NCBI GenBank assembly: GCA_900073065.1
Contig: FJOG01000020.1
Span: forward strand, 463,770-527,769
DNA from: Phialocephala subalpina
Lineage: Eukaryota; Ascomycota; Leotiomycetes; Helotiales; Mollisiaceae
Length of the DNA stretch: 64,000 bases
Direction of reading: 5' to 3'
Below are positions 20,859 to 33,234 of this stretch, piece by piece (the first letter of the stretch is position 1; each line of letters opens with the position of its first letter). Both the position numbers and the translations under genes were made by a program. Below the pieces are notes generated by a model. It was not told where the DNA came from. It searched no databases and saw only the letters and a list, made by a program, of their open reading frames with translations.

Positions 20859-23082
20859 GAGGGGTAGCGTTGCCATTCTTATCTCACTTCTCGCTTCCCC
20901 TCAGTTGTACTTTCCTTGAGAGTAAACAGGGAACTTCCTCACGCTGCCAACTATTTGAAGCTTTTTGTACAACTCTGAGACAAATAAGAAGCTAGGACTT
21001 CGTGTTCTCGAAGCTCCACTCTGAGTGAACGTTGTCTTCGGCTCGAGTGAGCATCGGCCTCGGCTTGCAGCATGATTTGCGCCAAGTGTTTGAAAGTCTG
21101 CGGGAACGCGAGGTCCAAAAATGCGCCACAAGTGCTGGTTCGAGAGTCAAGCTTTTGCCTGACGCGTCGTGTTGCTCTTCATGCAAGAATGGAACATCGC
21201 ATGTTCAGTTCTTGCGATGATTGATCGTCTTTCGAAGTTGTGACACGGCGTCTGGATGTCAGCTGTCAACGTTTCCGGTGAGAGAGACATGGGACTGAAG
21301 GAAGAATGTCGTGCTCAAGAAGCATATGGGTACTTCAGATATGAGTTCATTGACGTTATCCAGCCCCTGCTGCCATCAGCCTTGGGCCGGCTTGGCTCTT
21401 AGATACTCCAGATGGACGCGGTTCATTACCCGTCACGATGTTTCTTGCCACGCTGTGGTGAGAGGCAGATTCGTCTCGGATAGTCGGACAAAACTGTTAT
21501 CGCAACATCGAGAACAGTTCCTTCTCGGGCAAACATGCAGAAAGCAACTGAAACCCCATGTGCAAGCTGCAGCCTGTCATGGATAAGGACGTCATGAAAG
21601 CGATGCATGCAAGCCCCAACGCCACGCCAAGGGGGAGCTGCAGGTGCGAGAGCGGCGAAAAGTGACGGCTAAAAGAGCACCTATTGGATGTCCCGATTTA
21701 GATATATCGACTTCTCGAGGAGTTTGCAGACACGAGACTGGTGTTTCTCATCGGCGAAAACGTTTGGCCTCTCAGACGTGGAGCAGCACGACTCATGGCG
21801 GTATCATCAAAGTTCAAACTTATTCGGGAGTTGACCCTTTGATGTGGAAGCGCTTGTGCTCGGCCTGGGCCTGACTGGTACAGAACCAAAGCAAGGCATC
21901 AACCTCTGACTGCAGACGCCAGATACTCAAGCTCAATTCAATAGCTTACAGTATGCAGGTGCTCGCTGGCAACCTGGCAGCTTGAGAAGAAACAACAGAG
22001 TGTTTCCTGTTTCTTATCTTCATTTAGTCTCGTTCACATGGTATTTTGGACGTGCTTACTTCTCGATCAAAGTGGACATTAGATGAAGTAATTTCATATT
22101 CAAGCCTCACGCGCCAAAGAGCCTCGAAGCTTACCCCCAACCCATTCGCTTCCCAACCTCCTTGATTACCGTACAAGCTTTCAGGATTGAGGAACGGCCG
22201 GTCAAGAGCACGGAATCGAGGGATGATACTACGGACAACAGAAGGCGTCGCTCTGCCACCCTCATTTTGCATTTTTAGATTCTTCACCGTCCGTTTAGAC
22301 CGATTGAAGCATCTAGGCTACGGGGTGGATCAAAACAAAGTGAGGTTGATCCGGCCGGCTTGAAACGTTTGCTGCACGCAAATCTGTGAAATGGGAGATT
22401 TTTCTGGCACCAGCATCGGCCATGGTCAAACTAACCGCCCCTTGACCTGCAGGCTGCACCGCAGCCTTTTCGAGCTTCAATGTACTGCGGTATCCTGGAC
22501 CATACAGGACGCAATATTCCATCAGTCCATACAGTGACTTCCATATTGCCTCGAAGTGAACTCAATACTCACACACTGCCATCGAACCAGTGACCCTTCT
22601 CTTGCAATATGCGGTAGACCCTGATCTTGCCTGACTGTCTCCCATACCGACTGACAAACCACCACGCCGGTGCGGCACTTCGCTCGCCTTTTGTTGCTGA
22701 GTGACATCTCGGAACGCCCCCTGGACTAAAAATCCGCTGGCTGCAGAAGCTCTTTTGCTATGACACCGTAGATCCGTTTCTTAGCAACTCCCTCTCCTCC
22801 TTCTGTATCCCTACACTGTCGTTCTCTTGCGCGCTGTTTTTGGTGAGCCAGCATCTTGCTGTTTGATCCTCCTAGCCTCGACGTTGTGTTTATGTTGGCT
22901 TGAAACATTTGCATTGACGAATGTCCCTGGCGCCGACAGACTTTTGGTTGCTCCGTCGCTTAATTGCGCTAGGCCGAGCGCAGAACATTACATCCTATCT
23001 CTCATTGAAAGGTGTTGAGTCTGCACACAACAATCAGCCCCGAGCGATTGCATCGTCGTGACGGAGTGTGCAAGATATTTAG

Positions 23083-26000
23083 ATGCGGAGGCGCTCGTCT
23101 GGATCCGCCGCAGAGGAAGAAGGCGAAGAATCCGCGTCGAATGTCGAGGGTTCTGAAGGGGCAACAAGGGGACCAACGCAAGACCTCAGCGACCTGGTGG
23201 ACCTTCGAATTCAATCGACAGCTCGATCCTCGGATACACAGCACAGTAACCCACCACGCGAGCTCGACAGACGGAAAAGCACAGATAAGAGGCCCTCGAC
23301 TGCCAGAAGCCGCCGACCCAGCAATACGAATTGGAAGCTTTCAGAATCACGAAATGGAGTTTTAGACAAGAATCAATCCACGGAAACTCCTGTCATCATT
23401 GTGCCATCAAAAGAGGCCATTGCTGCCGACAAGATGACAGATTCACGTCAAAATGCTCGTCGACCCAGACTGCGAAGTCCCTGGTCCTGTTCCCCTCTCA
23501 CCCTCGTTACGACGGCACTGGCCCTACTCTCACTGGCCTCTATAATACATTCGTTTGCTAGTCGACAGTTGGATACGAAAGGATGCCGCATGTCATACAT
23601 GAGACCGTCATTTGCGAAGCTTTCGGACTTCGATACAGAACACACGCGTTTTGCCAGCAAATATTCAGTATATCTGTACCGTGAAGGAATGGTGGATGAG
23701 GATACAAAGGTATGGAACGAAGGTGAAAGGTTCGATGGTAATGCTGATAGCCTCTTGTAGGTGAAGGGCGTCCCAGTTCTTTTTATACCAGGAAATGCAG
23801 GCAGCTATAAACAGGTTCGACCTATCGCCGCCGAGGCTGCAAACTATTTTCACGACGTTTTACGGCATGATAATGCTGCAATCAGTGCTGGAGCTCGGAA
23901 TCTTGACTTCTTTACAGTCGACTTCAACGAGGACATCACAGCCTTCCATGGACAAACGATGCTAGACCAGGCGGAATATCTGAACGAGGCAATTGCGTAC
24001 ATATTGTCACTCTACCATGATCCTCGAAGATCTGAAAGAGACCCAGATCTCCCAGATCCCACTTCCGTGATCATTTTAGGACACTCGATGGGAGGGATAG
24101 TCGCTCGAACGATGTTAGTTATGCCGAATTACCAGTCGAATTCGATCAATACCATCATTACGATGTCGGCCCCTCACGCGCGACCGCCGGTGTCTTTCGA
24201 CGCAGAGATCGTCAGGACATACAAACAGATCAACGATTATTGGAGGCAGGCTTATTCGCAGAAATGGGCGAACAACAACCCGTTATGGCATGTAACTCTG
24301 ATTTCGATAGCCGGTGGAGGACTTGATACAGTGGTTCCCTCCGATTACGCAAGCTTGGAATCTTTAGTACCCGATACACATGGTTTCACAGTCTTCACGT
24401 CTTCCGTCCCGAATGTATGGACCGGTATGGACCATCAAGCTATACTTTGGTGCGACCAATTTCGCAAGGTTGTAGTCCGATCTCTATACGACGTGATCGA
24501 TGTCAATCGACCAGCTCAGACAAAACCGCGGGCGGACAGGATGAGAATCTTCAAGAAGTGGTATCTAACTGGCATGGAGATTGTTGCTGAGAAGACCTTG
24601 TCTCAAAAGGAACCGACCACTCTTCTCACCCTCGAAGATAATTCCAACTCGATCATTGCGCAGGGAGAACGGTTGACGCTGCGAAAATTTGGACAAAATC
24701 GGAAACCCCGCGCTCACCTGTTACCTATTCCACCACAGGGAACACCCGGCGGCAAAAGATTCACTCTTCTAACGGATCAGAAACTCGACAAGCCTGGGGA
24801 TTCTGGAAAGCTCGAGGTTCTCTTCTGCAGCGTTTTCCCTCTTCACCCTGGGCAGTCAGCAACACTCTTCTCAATGAACATGGACCTCTCGGGTGACAGC
24901 TCTGGGTCAACTCGATTGGCCTGTAAGAATGCTGCTTCCGACGTCATTGTGCTACCAGCGTCGACAAGGACCACGAAAAAGCCATTTTGGCTCGACGAGG
25001 AAGAAGAGGTTCAGCCCTTTTCGTATTTGCAGTACGATTTGGAGGACATTCTCGACCATCAATTTGTCGCTATCGTCGACAAAGCGGTTGATCCAACACC
25101 TGGCTGGGTCATTGCTGAATTCAGCGATAATGTACAATCGCATCGAATCCGATCATTAGGTCTGCGCCGTCTTCTGGCCTTCGGACTGAAGATCAAGCTT
25201 CCCCCAAACAGACCTATGGTGGCAGAAGTCAAGATCCCGGCTCTGCATTCGAGCCTGTTGGCTTACAAGCTCGAGATGGGAAACCAGATTTGTGGAGATG
25301 AGGCAGAGATGTTTACACCACTACTTCGACAATACATTTCGGAGCCCTACGAGTCAAAGTATTTCGTGAACGTCAAACAAGCAGATATCAATCTACACGG
25401 CGTCTCACCATACATGCCACCGGCATTGAAATACAAGACGGCTCAAGATGGCATGAGTCTTCAATTCTGGACTGACCCCACCTGCAATTCCAGCATCAAA
25501 ATCTCCCTGAAGGTTGATATTCCAGGCAGTTTAGGAAAGTTGTACATGCGGTACAGGACCGTCTTTGCAGCCTTTCCACTTCTGGTTGTTGCACTCGTTC
25601 TGAGGAAGCAATTCCGTGTCTACGACGAGACGGGAATTTTCATGGCATTCACGGAAAGTTTGGATTTGTGCCTGCGTCAATCATTACCGCTGGTTCTGCT
25701 GGCACTCACATGCCTGTCTGTTTCAATGGCGCAATCAAGCACTGGGCCACCGAAACCTTCGCAGTCCGGGCTTTGGGGATGGCGAGGAAATGCCACAGAA
25801 ACCCAGGTCGATTTCACCAAGAACGATCTCTTGGTAGGCGCACAAGACCCGTTCTTCTGGTTCATGGTTCCTTTGATTGGTCTGGTGTGTGTGGGAGTTT
25901 GCGTAATGCTGAACTATGCGGTACTGGCCATCACGCATGTGTTCAGCATCGTCTATGGGTGGCTGAGTGTGAAACCCGCCTGGCTGCGCAACGAAGATAA

Positions 26001-26622
26001 GAGAAGAGCGTTGTCTCCGGCATTCGCGCCATCAACCCCACGCCGACGCTTCCTGACTACGGGAATACTTTTATTCCTCGTTTCAACCGTCATCCCTTAC
26101 CAATTTGCCTATCTGGTTGCATGCCTTGTACAGATTGCCACTTGTACTCGTGCTCTTCGGTTTGCCAGAGAGGCTCGATCGAACACCAACTACAACTTCT
26201 ACAACTATGTCCACTCAATCCTCATCCTCATGCTCTGGATTCTTCCTATCAACCTTCCCATATTGGTAGTCTGGGTACACAACCTAGCCGTACACTGGTT
26301 GACACCCTTCTCCTCGCATCACAACGTCCTTTCTATTATGCCATTCATTCTCCTCGTCGAGACCCTAACCAGTGGGAAAATGGTACCGCGAGTTACATCC
26401 CGCCTCCGCCACCTCACGAGTGTCTTCTTCTTCTGCATTGCGGTCTACGCTGCAGTGTACGGAGTGACATATGCTTATATGCTGCACTACCTCGTCAACT
26501 TCGTCGCAGCATGGCTTGTTGCGATCCATTCCTCAACATCCTCGTGGAGCCTTGCCGGATTCAACAGTCTTTTCGACCAAGAGGTCAATGAGAGCACAAG
26601 AAAACGTGGGAAGACGCCTTGA
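23083..26622 (+). CDS. BST1: GPI inositol-deacylase Bst1/PGAP1
   Basis: Exons 23083-23709 and 23761-26622 join in phase to 1162 aa. The N-terminal 130 residues are disordered, with many Ser and Arg, followed by one membrane segment (LTLVTTALALLSLASIIHSFA). The lipase domain begins with GCRMSYMRPSF and VPVLFIPGNAGSYKQVRPIAAEA, and the nucleophile is in ILGHSMGGIVAR. The luminal domain has MSAPHARPPVSFD and DHQAILWCDQ. From about residue 800 on there are seven or eight membrane segments. Bst1 removes the acyl chain from inositol of GPI anchors in the ER, which is needed for export and quality control of GPI proteins. Length and order are typical for filamentous fungi. Confidence 0.95.
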
Positions 26623-27636
26623 GAAATTCAGTACTCCCCTAAACAACACCAATATACGAAGTTCAACGAATCGATGCAGCATTTCGGCCTATCCTCAAGC
26701 AGGACGGCCACACCTTCTAATACACGTTAGATTTCCGTTCTATTGCTCACTTGAAAGAATTACATTCACCGGCGTCCATCAATGCATACATGAGCGGTTC
26801 CTCTCATCAGGAGAGTTCTCTAGATTTTCACATGCGAGTCTTGCATACATTTTGCCACGCACACATAGGGATTGGCGGTCGGCTCGATGTTATTCTGCAT
26901 GCATACTGTACTGTACTCGCGCTTGCGAGCGCTGGTCGTTTCAACATCTTCTGTTTCGCATAACATCTCGATAGCAAGCTAAGAAGAGGGCTTTGCTTGG
27001 GGATATATTTAATGTCTATACCTCTTCGGGTGGTGAGCAGGCTGGAGGCTTGGTCAAGAGAGGAGTCAGATGGGCGATGAGGGTTGTATATTTGACGATT
27101 CATGGCTTTTGGGGGCCGGTTCCAGGTGTTTCGTTGCTAGCTAGATGTGCTGGCTCGATTAGGATTTGCTGGACGGGCTCCTTTGTTAGTCCTCGAACGT
27201 GGAGGCCAATGATGAGGAGGAATGGCGGATTGATATCCATTGAGCTTATGGATAGCTTGAATATAAAGTTGAGAGGTGTTCATACGCACACTACACTGTT
27301 CCCAAATATCCTTCCGTCCAATGTGCAATTATGTGAAGGGTCTGTCCTGGTGTCTACCATTGAGTCCCACAGCCTAGACCTAACATTCGAGAGAGCTATT
27401 TAGAGCTCAGTTGCGGTTCGAGATGCAAAGAAATTACCGTAACACTTTCCTAAATTAAATCATATTTGGAGCTGTAGGTCTAAATACACGTAAATATTCT
27501 GCCCCCAGAACAAACGTTGTAACCAAAGGAGTTGCCTTAAAAAGGTGCCAAGGTTGGCAGTGACGTTCTCGCGAGAACCACTTTAAGAAAGTCGCGTCTA
27601 ACGCGTCCCCTCCAAGAAGCAACCAGCCAACATGCG
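26623..27636. other. Intergenic region between BST1 and PMS1
   Basis: No supported gene. The right end is the PMS1 promoter with an ACGCGT element; the left is the BST1 3' flank. Confidence 0.4.
27601..27606 (+). promoter_or_regulatory. MCB element (ACGCGT) before PMS1
   Basis: A perfect MluI cell-cycle box lies 31 nt upstream of the PMS1 ATG, with a related TCGCGT about 10 nt before it. MBF binds ACGCGT and drives G1/S genes in yeasts, where replication and repair genes are typical targets. Confidence 0.45.
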
Positions 27637-27649
27637 ATGGCCACCATAA
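27632..27649 (+). other. Five-codon uORF overlapping the PMS1 start
   Basis: ATG CGA TGG CCA CCA TAA begins 5 nt before the PMS1 ATG in another frame and ends inside the first exon. Its context (caacATG) is good, so leaky scanning would decide PMS1 output. Confidence 0.5.
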
Positions 27650-30600
27650 AAGCCATCGAGGGCGCTTCGGTATGGAGATTTAATGTAAATGCTTCCAGAG
27701 CTTCTATTGACTATCTGCAGGTCCATCAAATTCAATCCGGCCAAGTCATCGTTGACTTGTGTTCAGTGGTGAAGGAGCTGGTCGAGAACAGTCTCGACGC
27801 AGGAGCGACGAGCATAGGTACCACACAACGACTCAGCAACACCATTAAATTTCGATGCTAATGACGCTGCTACAGATGTGCGATTTAAGAACCAGGGTCT
27901 CGATGTGATCGAGGTTCAGGACAACGGAGATGGCATTTCCCCGCACAATTACGAGACACTGGCGCTGAAGCACCATACTTCGAAACTCTCTACCTATTCC
28001 GACCTTACGACTCTGCAGACCTTCGGTTTTCGCGGTGAAGCGCTATCGTCACTATGCGCGTTATCAAAGTTCTCTGTCGTCACTTGCATGGCGCCAGATG
28101 CTCCGAAAGGCACCAGGCTTGACTTTGCGACGTCGGGGAAGCTGTCTGGAATGAGTGTGGTGGCTGCGCAGAAGGGAACTACGGTTTTTGTGGAGAATTT
28201 GTTCAATAATCTGCCTGTCAGACGACGAGAGCTCGAGCGGAATATCAAGCGGGAATGGGGCAAAGTCGTTGGAGTTCTGGGACAATATGCTTGTATTCAA
28301 ACGGGTATCAAGTTCTCTGTCTCACAGCAGGCTGGCAAGGGGAAGAAGACGACACTATTCTCTACGAAGGGCAATCGGTCAACGAGGGAGAATATCGTCA
28401 ATGTCTTTGGAGCCAAGACACTGACAGCTTTGATTGCCTTGGACCTCAATCTGGAGTTGGAGACGACCAGCGGACCAAGCCAACGGTGGAGCACGCAGGA
28501 TGATGGTGATAGGAAGGATATTCGGATAGTAGGTCACATTTCACGTCCAGCCTCAGGTGAAGGGCGTCAGACTCCGGACAGGCAGATGTTCTTCGTCAAT
28601 GCCCGGCCATGTGTTCTACCACAGGTTTCGAAGGCTTTCAACGAAGTCTACAAAGCATATAATGGCTCGCAGTCTCCATTTATCTTCTGCAACATCGAGC
28701 TAGATACGCATCTATATGATGTTAATGTCAGTCCCGACAAGAGGACAATCCTCCTTCATGACCAAAACCGAATGTTGGAATCTCTCAAGGAGTCTCTTAC
28801 TGCCCTTTTCGAGTCTCAGGACTACACAGTACCTATTTCGCAACTACCGGCTCAGAAGCAACCTACTTACAAGCAGCTGACTATCGGCCGTGAAAATACT
28901 AGTGTTCCAAGAACGTCTCAGACTCCTGCTAGAACTCCGACACCAGCAACTGCAGATAGATCTGAGTCAGAGGGTGGCACGAGATCTGCTAGAAGAGAGC
29001 AAAGCACCGACGAGGAGGGTGCCAGGAAGAAGTATAACCCCCTATTCAGAAGAGGCGCTGTGTCTCGAGAAACCATGAAGAAGAATGCTGAAGCTCTTAG
29101 TTTGGTCTCTAAATGGGCAGGAAGAAAGTCTGAGGGTCGTTCGGAGCAAGACTCTGATGCTCAGAAACCTGCTCAGAAATCCGCCGCTGTGGGTCCTGAT
29201 GGACTCACAGACGAGAAGCGCAAACTTGTCCAGAAGCTGCGTAGAGAGGGTGAACAGAAGCAGCTCGCTCAGGCTTCAGAAGAACCTGACAGCTCCGTTG
29301 CTACTACTCAGTCAACGCAAGCACCTCCTTCAACTCAACCTATTTGCTTCAATGGGCCTCGTGAGGAAGTCCCCGAGGAGGAAGCGCCTCAGCAACAACC
29401 AGATGATGAAGAAGAGCCGAGTCTATTTGTTCCAGAGGAACCAGTCCCAGCTTTACAGTCGCCATCAAAACCAACCCCGTCCCTTGCCGACAGATTTATG
29501 AGTACTCCTAGATCGTCACACCGAACCCCAGCTGAGATTGCCACAATTACTATTGGCAATCATACTGTGACTAGTTCTATAGGCACGCCTTGTCCTACAA
29601 ATAAAAGAGCTCGAGTAGATCATGTCTCGAGCACATCTGGGCTTCGAGATCGGTCAACCCAGGCCCCGAAGAGTACTTTGCCATCATTCGGTAACATCTT
29701 GAGCCAGCGGTTTTCTGCTTCAGGGACGGCTCCTCAACCTCCTTTGAACCGAGATGAAATTGAAGACGAGGCACCAGCGGAACCTGAATCTCCACAGCTC
29801 ATAGAGAGCGACCCCGAGGAGAATGGAGATGCTGAGAGCCCCGAGGAGGTAGATGCAGAGACTGTAGAAGCTGCAGACAGTGAAGGAGCTGAAATCGTTG
29901 TGAAAGAAGAAGATGACATGGACTCATCTGCACTACCGCTAGATGTCGACGAAGACGGCGAGCCAATCACCGAAGATCAGAAGAAAGCATTGGAAGAGGC
30001 GAAGGTCCAAGCAATGATTCAGGATGCTGAGAAGGCGGCCATGCTGCCGTCTCAGGAGAACATCACGAGAACTAAATCTCTGCTGAAGGGCGGATCGAAG
30101 AAGAAGGATCAAACACATAACCTTGTGCGAAATCTAAAGACTGATACATTGAAAATTCGGCAGCAGTTCCTCGGTCTTGAGGAGATGCTTTCATCCTACC
30201 AAAAAGCTGTGACCGAGAAAGCCGAAGACGAGGCCCTTGACTCGACTCAAGCTGAGGAGAAACTGTCTTTGACAATCTCTAAGGATGACTTTGCTAAGAT
30301 GAAGATTGTCGGGCAGTTCAATCTGGGTTTCATTCTTGCTTCACGCGCATCAGAGAAATCAGATAGCGAGGAAGATGTCTCGATTGCCAATGATTTGTTC
30401 ATCATCGACCAACATGCTTCAGATGAGAAGTACAACTTCGAGCGCCTGCAGGCTACGACGATCGTGCAATCGCAGAGATTAGTCGTTCCAAAGACGCTTG
30501 ACCTCACAGCCATGGAGGAAGAAATCGTCTTGGAGAATCTGTCTGCTCTCGAGGCTAACGGATTCATCGTCACTGTTGACGAAACTGGAGAATCACATGT

Positions 30601-31036
30601 TGGCAAACGATGCCAACTTGTCAGTCTTCCTGTCAGTCGCGAGACAGCGTTCTCTTTGACGGATCTAGAGGAACTTATTGCGCTACTGGCCGATCATGCA
30701 CCCGGTACTGTGCCTCGACCCTCGAAAGTGAGGAAGATGTTCGCCATGCGAGCTTGTAGGAGTAGTATCATGATCGGCAAGACCTTGACTCAGAAGCAGA
30801 TGGAGAGGGTAGTCAAACATCTTGGCGAGCTTGACAAGCCATGGAATTGTCCCCATGGACGACCAACAATGAGACATTTGTCTGGGCTAGGCGTTTGGGA
30901 TGATTTAGGCTGGAAGGAAAATTATGATTTGAGTAATGAAACGACAGAACCAATGGACTGGGCGGCGTATTGCAGACAAAATAGGGGCGAAGAGAAGGCT
31001 TCACAAGAAGATGTTTTGGACAAAATAGAGGAATAG
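27637..31036 (+). CDS. PMS1: DNA mismatch repair protein Pms1 (MutL-alpha subunit)
   Basis: Exons 27637-27669, 27721-27817 and 27876-31036 join in phase to 1096 aa. The GHKL ATPase has [25 protein letters not shown] and [12 protein letters not shown], followed by the MutL transducer domain ([18 protein letters not shown]). A long acidic, Ser-rich linker (about 340-780) includes coiled-coil-like parts. The C-terminal domain has the endonuclease metal site [12 protein letters not shown] (DQHA-X2-E-X4-E), then [10 protein letters not shown] and [11 protein letters not shown]. All motifs needed for nicking are present, so it is Pms1 (human PMS2) rather than Mlh1. It acts with Mlh1 in the nucleus. 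A first exon of only 11 codons is unusual. Confidence 0.96.
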
Positions 31037-31253
31037 GCAGCCAGCGAGGCGCTCCAGGTATCACTGTCTCATTTTGTCTCAATACTTGTACAGTACAACA
31101 CTCCAAGATACCCAACCCCTTGTTACCTACCAATTCGGACGTTTGCTCCCTTCCCCATTATCTCCAATATACGCCGCTAAAATAACCGTGACAAAAAGCA
31201 CTAAACATCTATCGAACTTAAAATCCACACAACGTTCGTCTCGCACCCAGTAT

Positions 31254-33027
31254 TCACAATCCCACAGCATTCAACCCACTTATCTTCCTAAACCTTGCGA
31301 ACCCACGCTCGCTTCGTCCTTCTTCAGCGATCTTCCCGCTCACTTCACGCCTATATCCCGCTTGTTGAATAACTCCAAAATCAATGCCAGAAGCTTGTCG
31401 GTTGTTTTTCCCTCCAATCATGATAGGTGGAGTACCAGGCTTCAGCTCTCCATACCCTTTTGCTTTGAAGTCCCTCAATGGAGCAGGAGTCAACTCTCTC
31501 ACTACGCCTGATTGATCTGCGATATCACCGCTGTAGCGATTATTCAGGTTGCTGATTTCACTCAATGGGGATTCGCAAGAGGTGTTGTAGCGATGTCCGT
31601 GGCGTGGTGCTGCTGGAGGAGTCGAGGGATTCGAATCCAACGGGTTGGGGTGAGAGAGGGTCGAGATATCGTCGCTGGAATCGTGGCGTTGGTGAAGTGG
31701 TTCATATCGTGCTTGTGCTGGACCGGGTGTTTTCCGAGGAGAAGAAGATCGTCCGCGTGATTTTCCCAATGAATCAGATACGTACCATGGATCGGTAGGC
31801 TTGGTGTTCTCAACGAAACGAGAGGAACGGTGGGAAGCAGCGTCTGACATGGAGACTTCGGTGTAGGAGCCGCGTTTTGGTGGGGAGGAAGGGGTGTATT
31901 GGGAGGAGCGCTTGAGGTCGGTGCCGATTATGGAGGAGCGGGCGGAGGTTGGGTTGGGGAGGACTTGGTATTGCCTGCTGGGGAGGTCGGAGCGGGCGTC
32001 TCGGGATGGCGGAGGGGTAGATTTGTAGGTTGAGAAGGAGTCGGTGGATTGGGTGCGGGTGTGGAAGAAGGGGATAGTTGGAGGGCGGCCGAGATCTTCG
32101 TATGGTGCACCGGAGCTGCGTTTACTCTCGAGGGGTGTGGAGAGACGTTTCTCAGAGACTGCTGTGGCGGCTGTGGAGATTGAAGATTTGCTGCGTTTGT
32201 GGCGGGACGTGAGGTTATCTTCCAATGGGTTCATATCGGGTGGTAACTTCGTAATCTTGCGGAACGTGACGGCGAGATAGAGGGACACTACGAGAGAGAC
32301 CAGATGAAGACCTCCTGCAATGGTGGTGGCGTAGAAGACCACTGAAGTGAAGACTGTGGTCAGATCCTGGTTCGACAAAAGTGTCTTCCATCCAGCTGAG
32401 CTAGTCTTTGCTGCCAGAGCGCTGAAAGCGTAGAATGGGACGACAGATACATCGAAAAACGAGGCGAAGAGCATGTATGAGGCCGAAGATGCTGGTGTTC
32501 TCCCTGACGGCTTTCGTCCAAGATGATAGACCCCATAGACTGTGTGAAGTATAGCAACACCGGCCTAGATTATGTCAGTCTGTGGTCCTCGCAGTACCAT
32601 TCTAAGTATAGGTAACCCACTGTTATCCTCATGATCCAGCCCGTAGCCGTGCTAACACCACTGATGAGAATCATCATGACGAGAATACCAACAGCGCCTA
32701 GTATCTCCAAGCACCTCAAAACCAGTTGAATTATGCGCATCCACTTGATCCATTTCTTTACTGAGGGGTCCATCGACTTCGCATTCGTTCTCTCCATCGG
32801 CAGAATGAGATATGAGCTATTTCCCATGTCAATTGATGCTCTACGCAGTAGAGAGGGCAGGACTCTTACTCGGGATGCTGATTGAAGGAAACCAATGGCC
32901 CCTCTGGCTTCTTCATCCTGGGCTTTGCTTGAAAGCTTGCGCGACTGATTGCATGAGGATCAAACTCTCTGTAGGGAGCGTTCCTGTCTGTCTTGACGGC
33001 ATCGTAGAGGTAGGGAGGCGCAACCAT
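31254..33027 (-). CDS. Fungal multi-pass membrane protein of unknown function
   Basis: Three exons. Exon 1 starts at 33027 (MVAPPYLYDAVKTDRNAPYR, a strongly conserved-looking start) and ends in SFNQHPD; exon 2 (about 32820-32625) codes SYLILPMERTNAKSMDPSVKKWIKWMRIIQLVL and a membrane helix pair; exon 3 runs from about 32565 to 31254. Four hydrophobic segments are seen (IQLVLRCLEILGAVGILVMM, ATGWIMRITVAGVAILHTVYGV, ASYMLFASFFDVSVVPFYAF, SVVFYATTIAGGLHLVSLVVSLYLAVTF). The second half (about 250 residues) is disordered and full of Ser, Pro and Arg, as in phosphorylated cytosolic tails. I know no function. It is divergent to ARH1, with 207 bp between starts. Confidence 0.8.
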
Positions 33028-33234
33028 TCTTGAAAATATGTACAGTTGAATTGACGTGGGGCTAAGAATGCGATGCTGCTCGTCAGATATGAACAGGGTT
33101 GATGGTACCAGCAGGGAACAGACTCCGCTCTCCATAAACAAGACACTCGAGCTTCGTTGGCAGAGCAACTATCTCGATAACGAAATTGTCCCAAAGCTCG
33201 TAGACAATGACGCTGAAAGAATATCAAGAGGAAA
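33028..33234. promoter_or_regulatory. Short divergent promoter of membrane protein and ARH1
   Basis: 207 bp between two start codons, so both promoters must overlap. No named element was recognised. Confidence 0.35.

Larger units (their letters stand above)
20397..23082. other. 2.7 kb gene-free stretch
   Basis: The longest stretch without a recognisable gene in the window. Open frames are short on both strands and show no domain. It contains the SDR promoter, an AGATCT microsatellite and, at the right, the BST1 leader. No terminal repeats or transposase remains were recognised. Confidence 0.4.

Noticed and set aside
26993..27403. 136-codon plus-strand frame between BST1 and PMS1
   Set aside because: No domain, poor codon character and no start context.
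27878..31036. Antisense and alternate-frame ORFs within PMS1
   Set aside because: Shadows of the real gene; no domain content.
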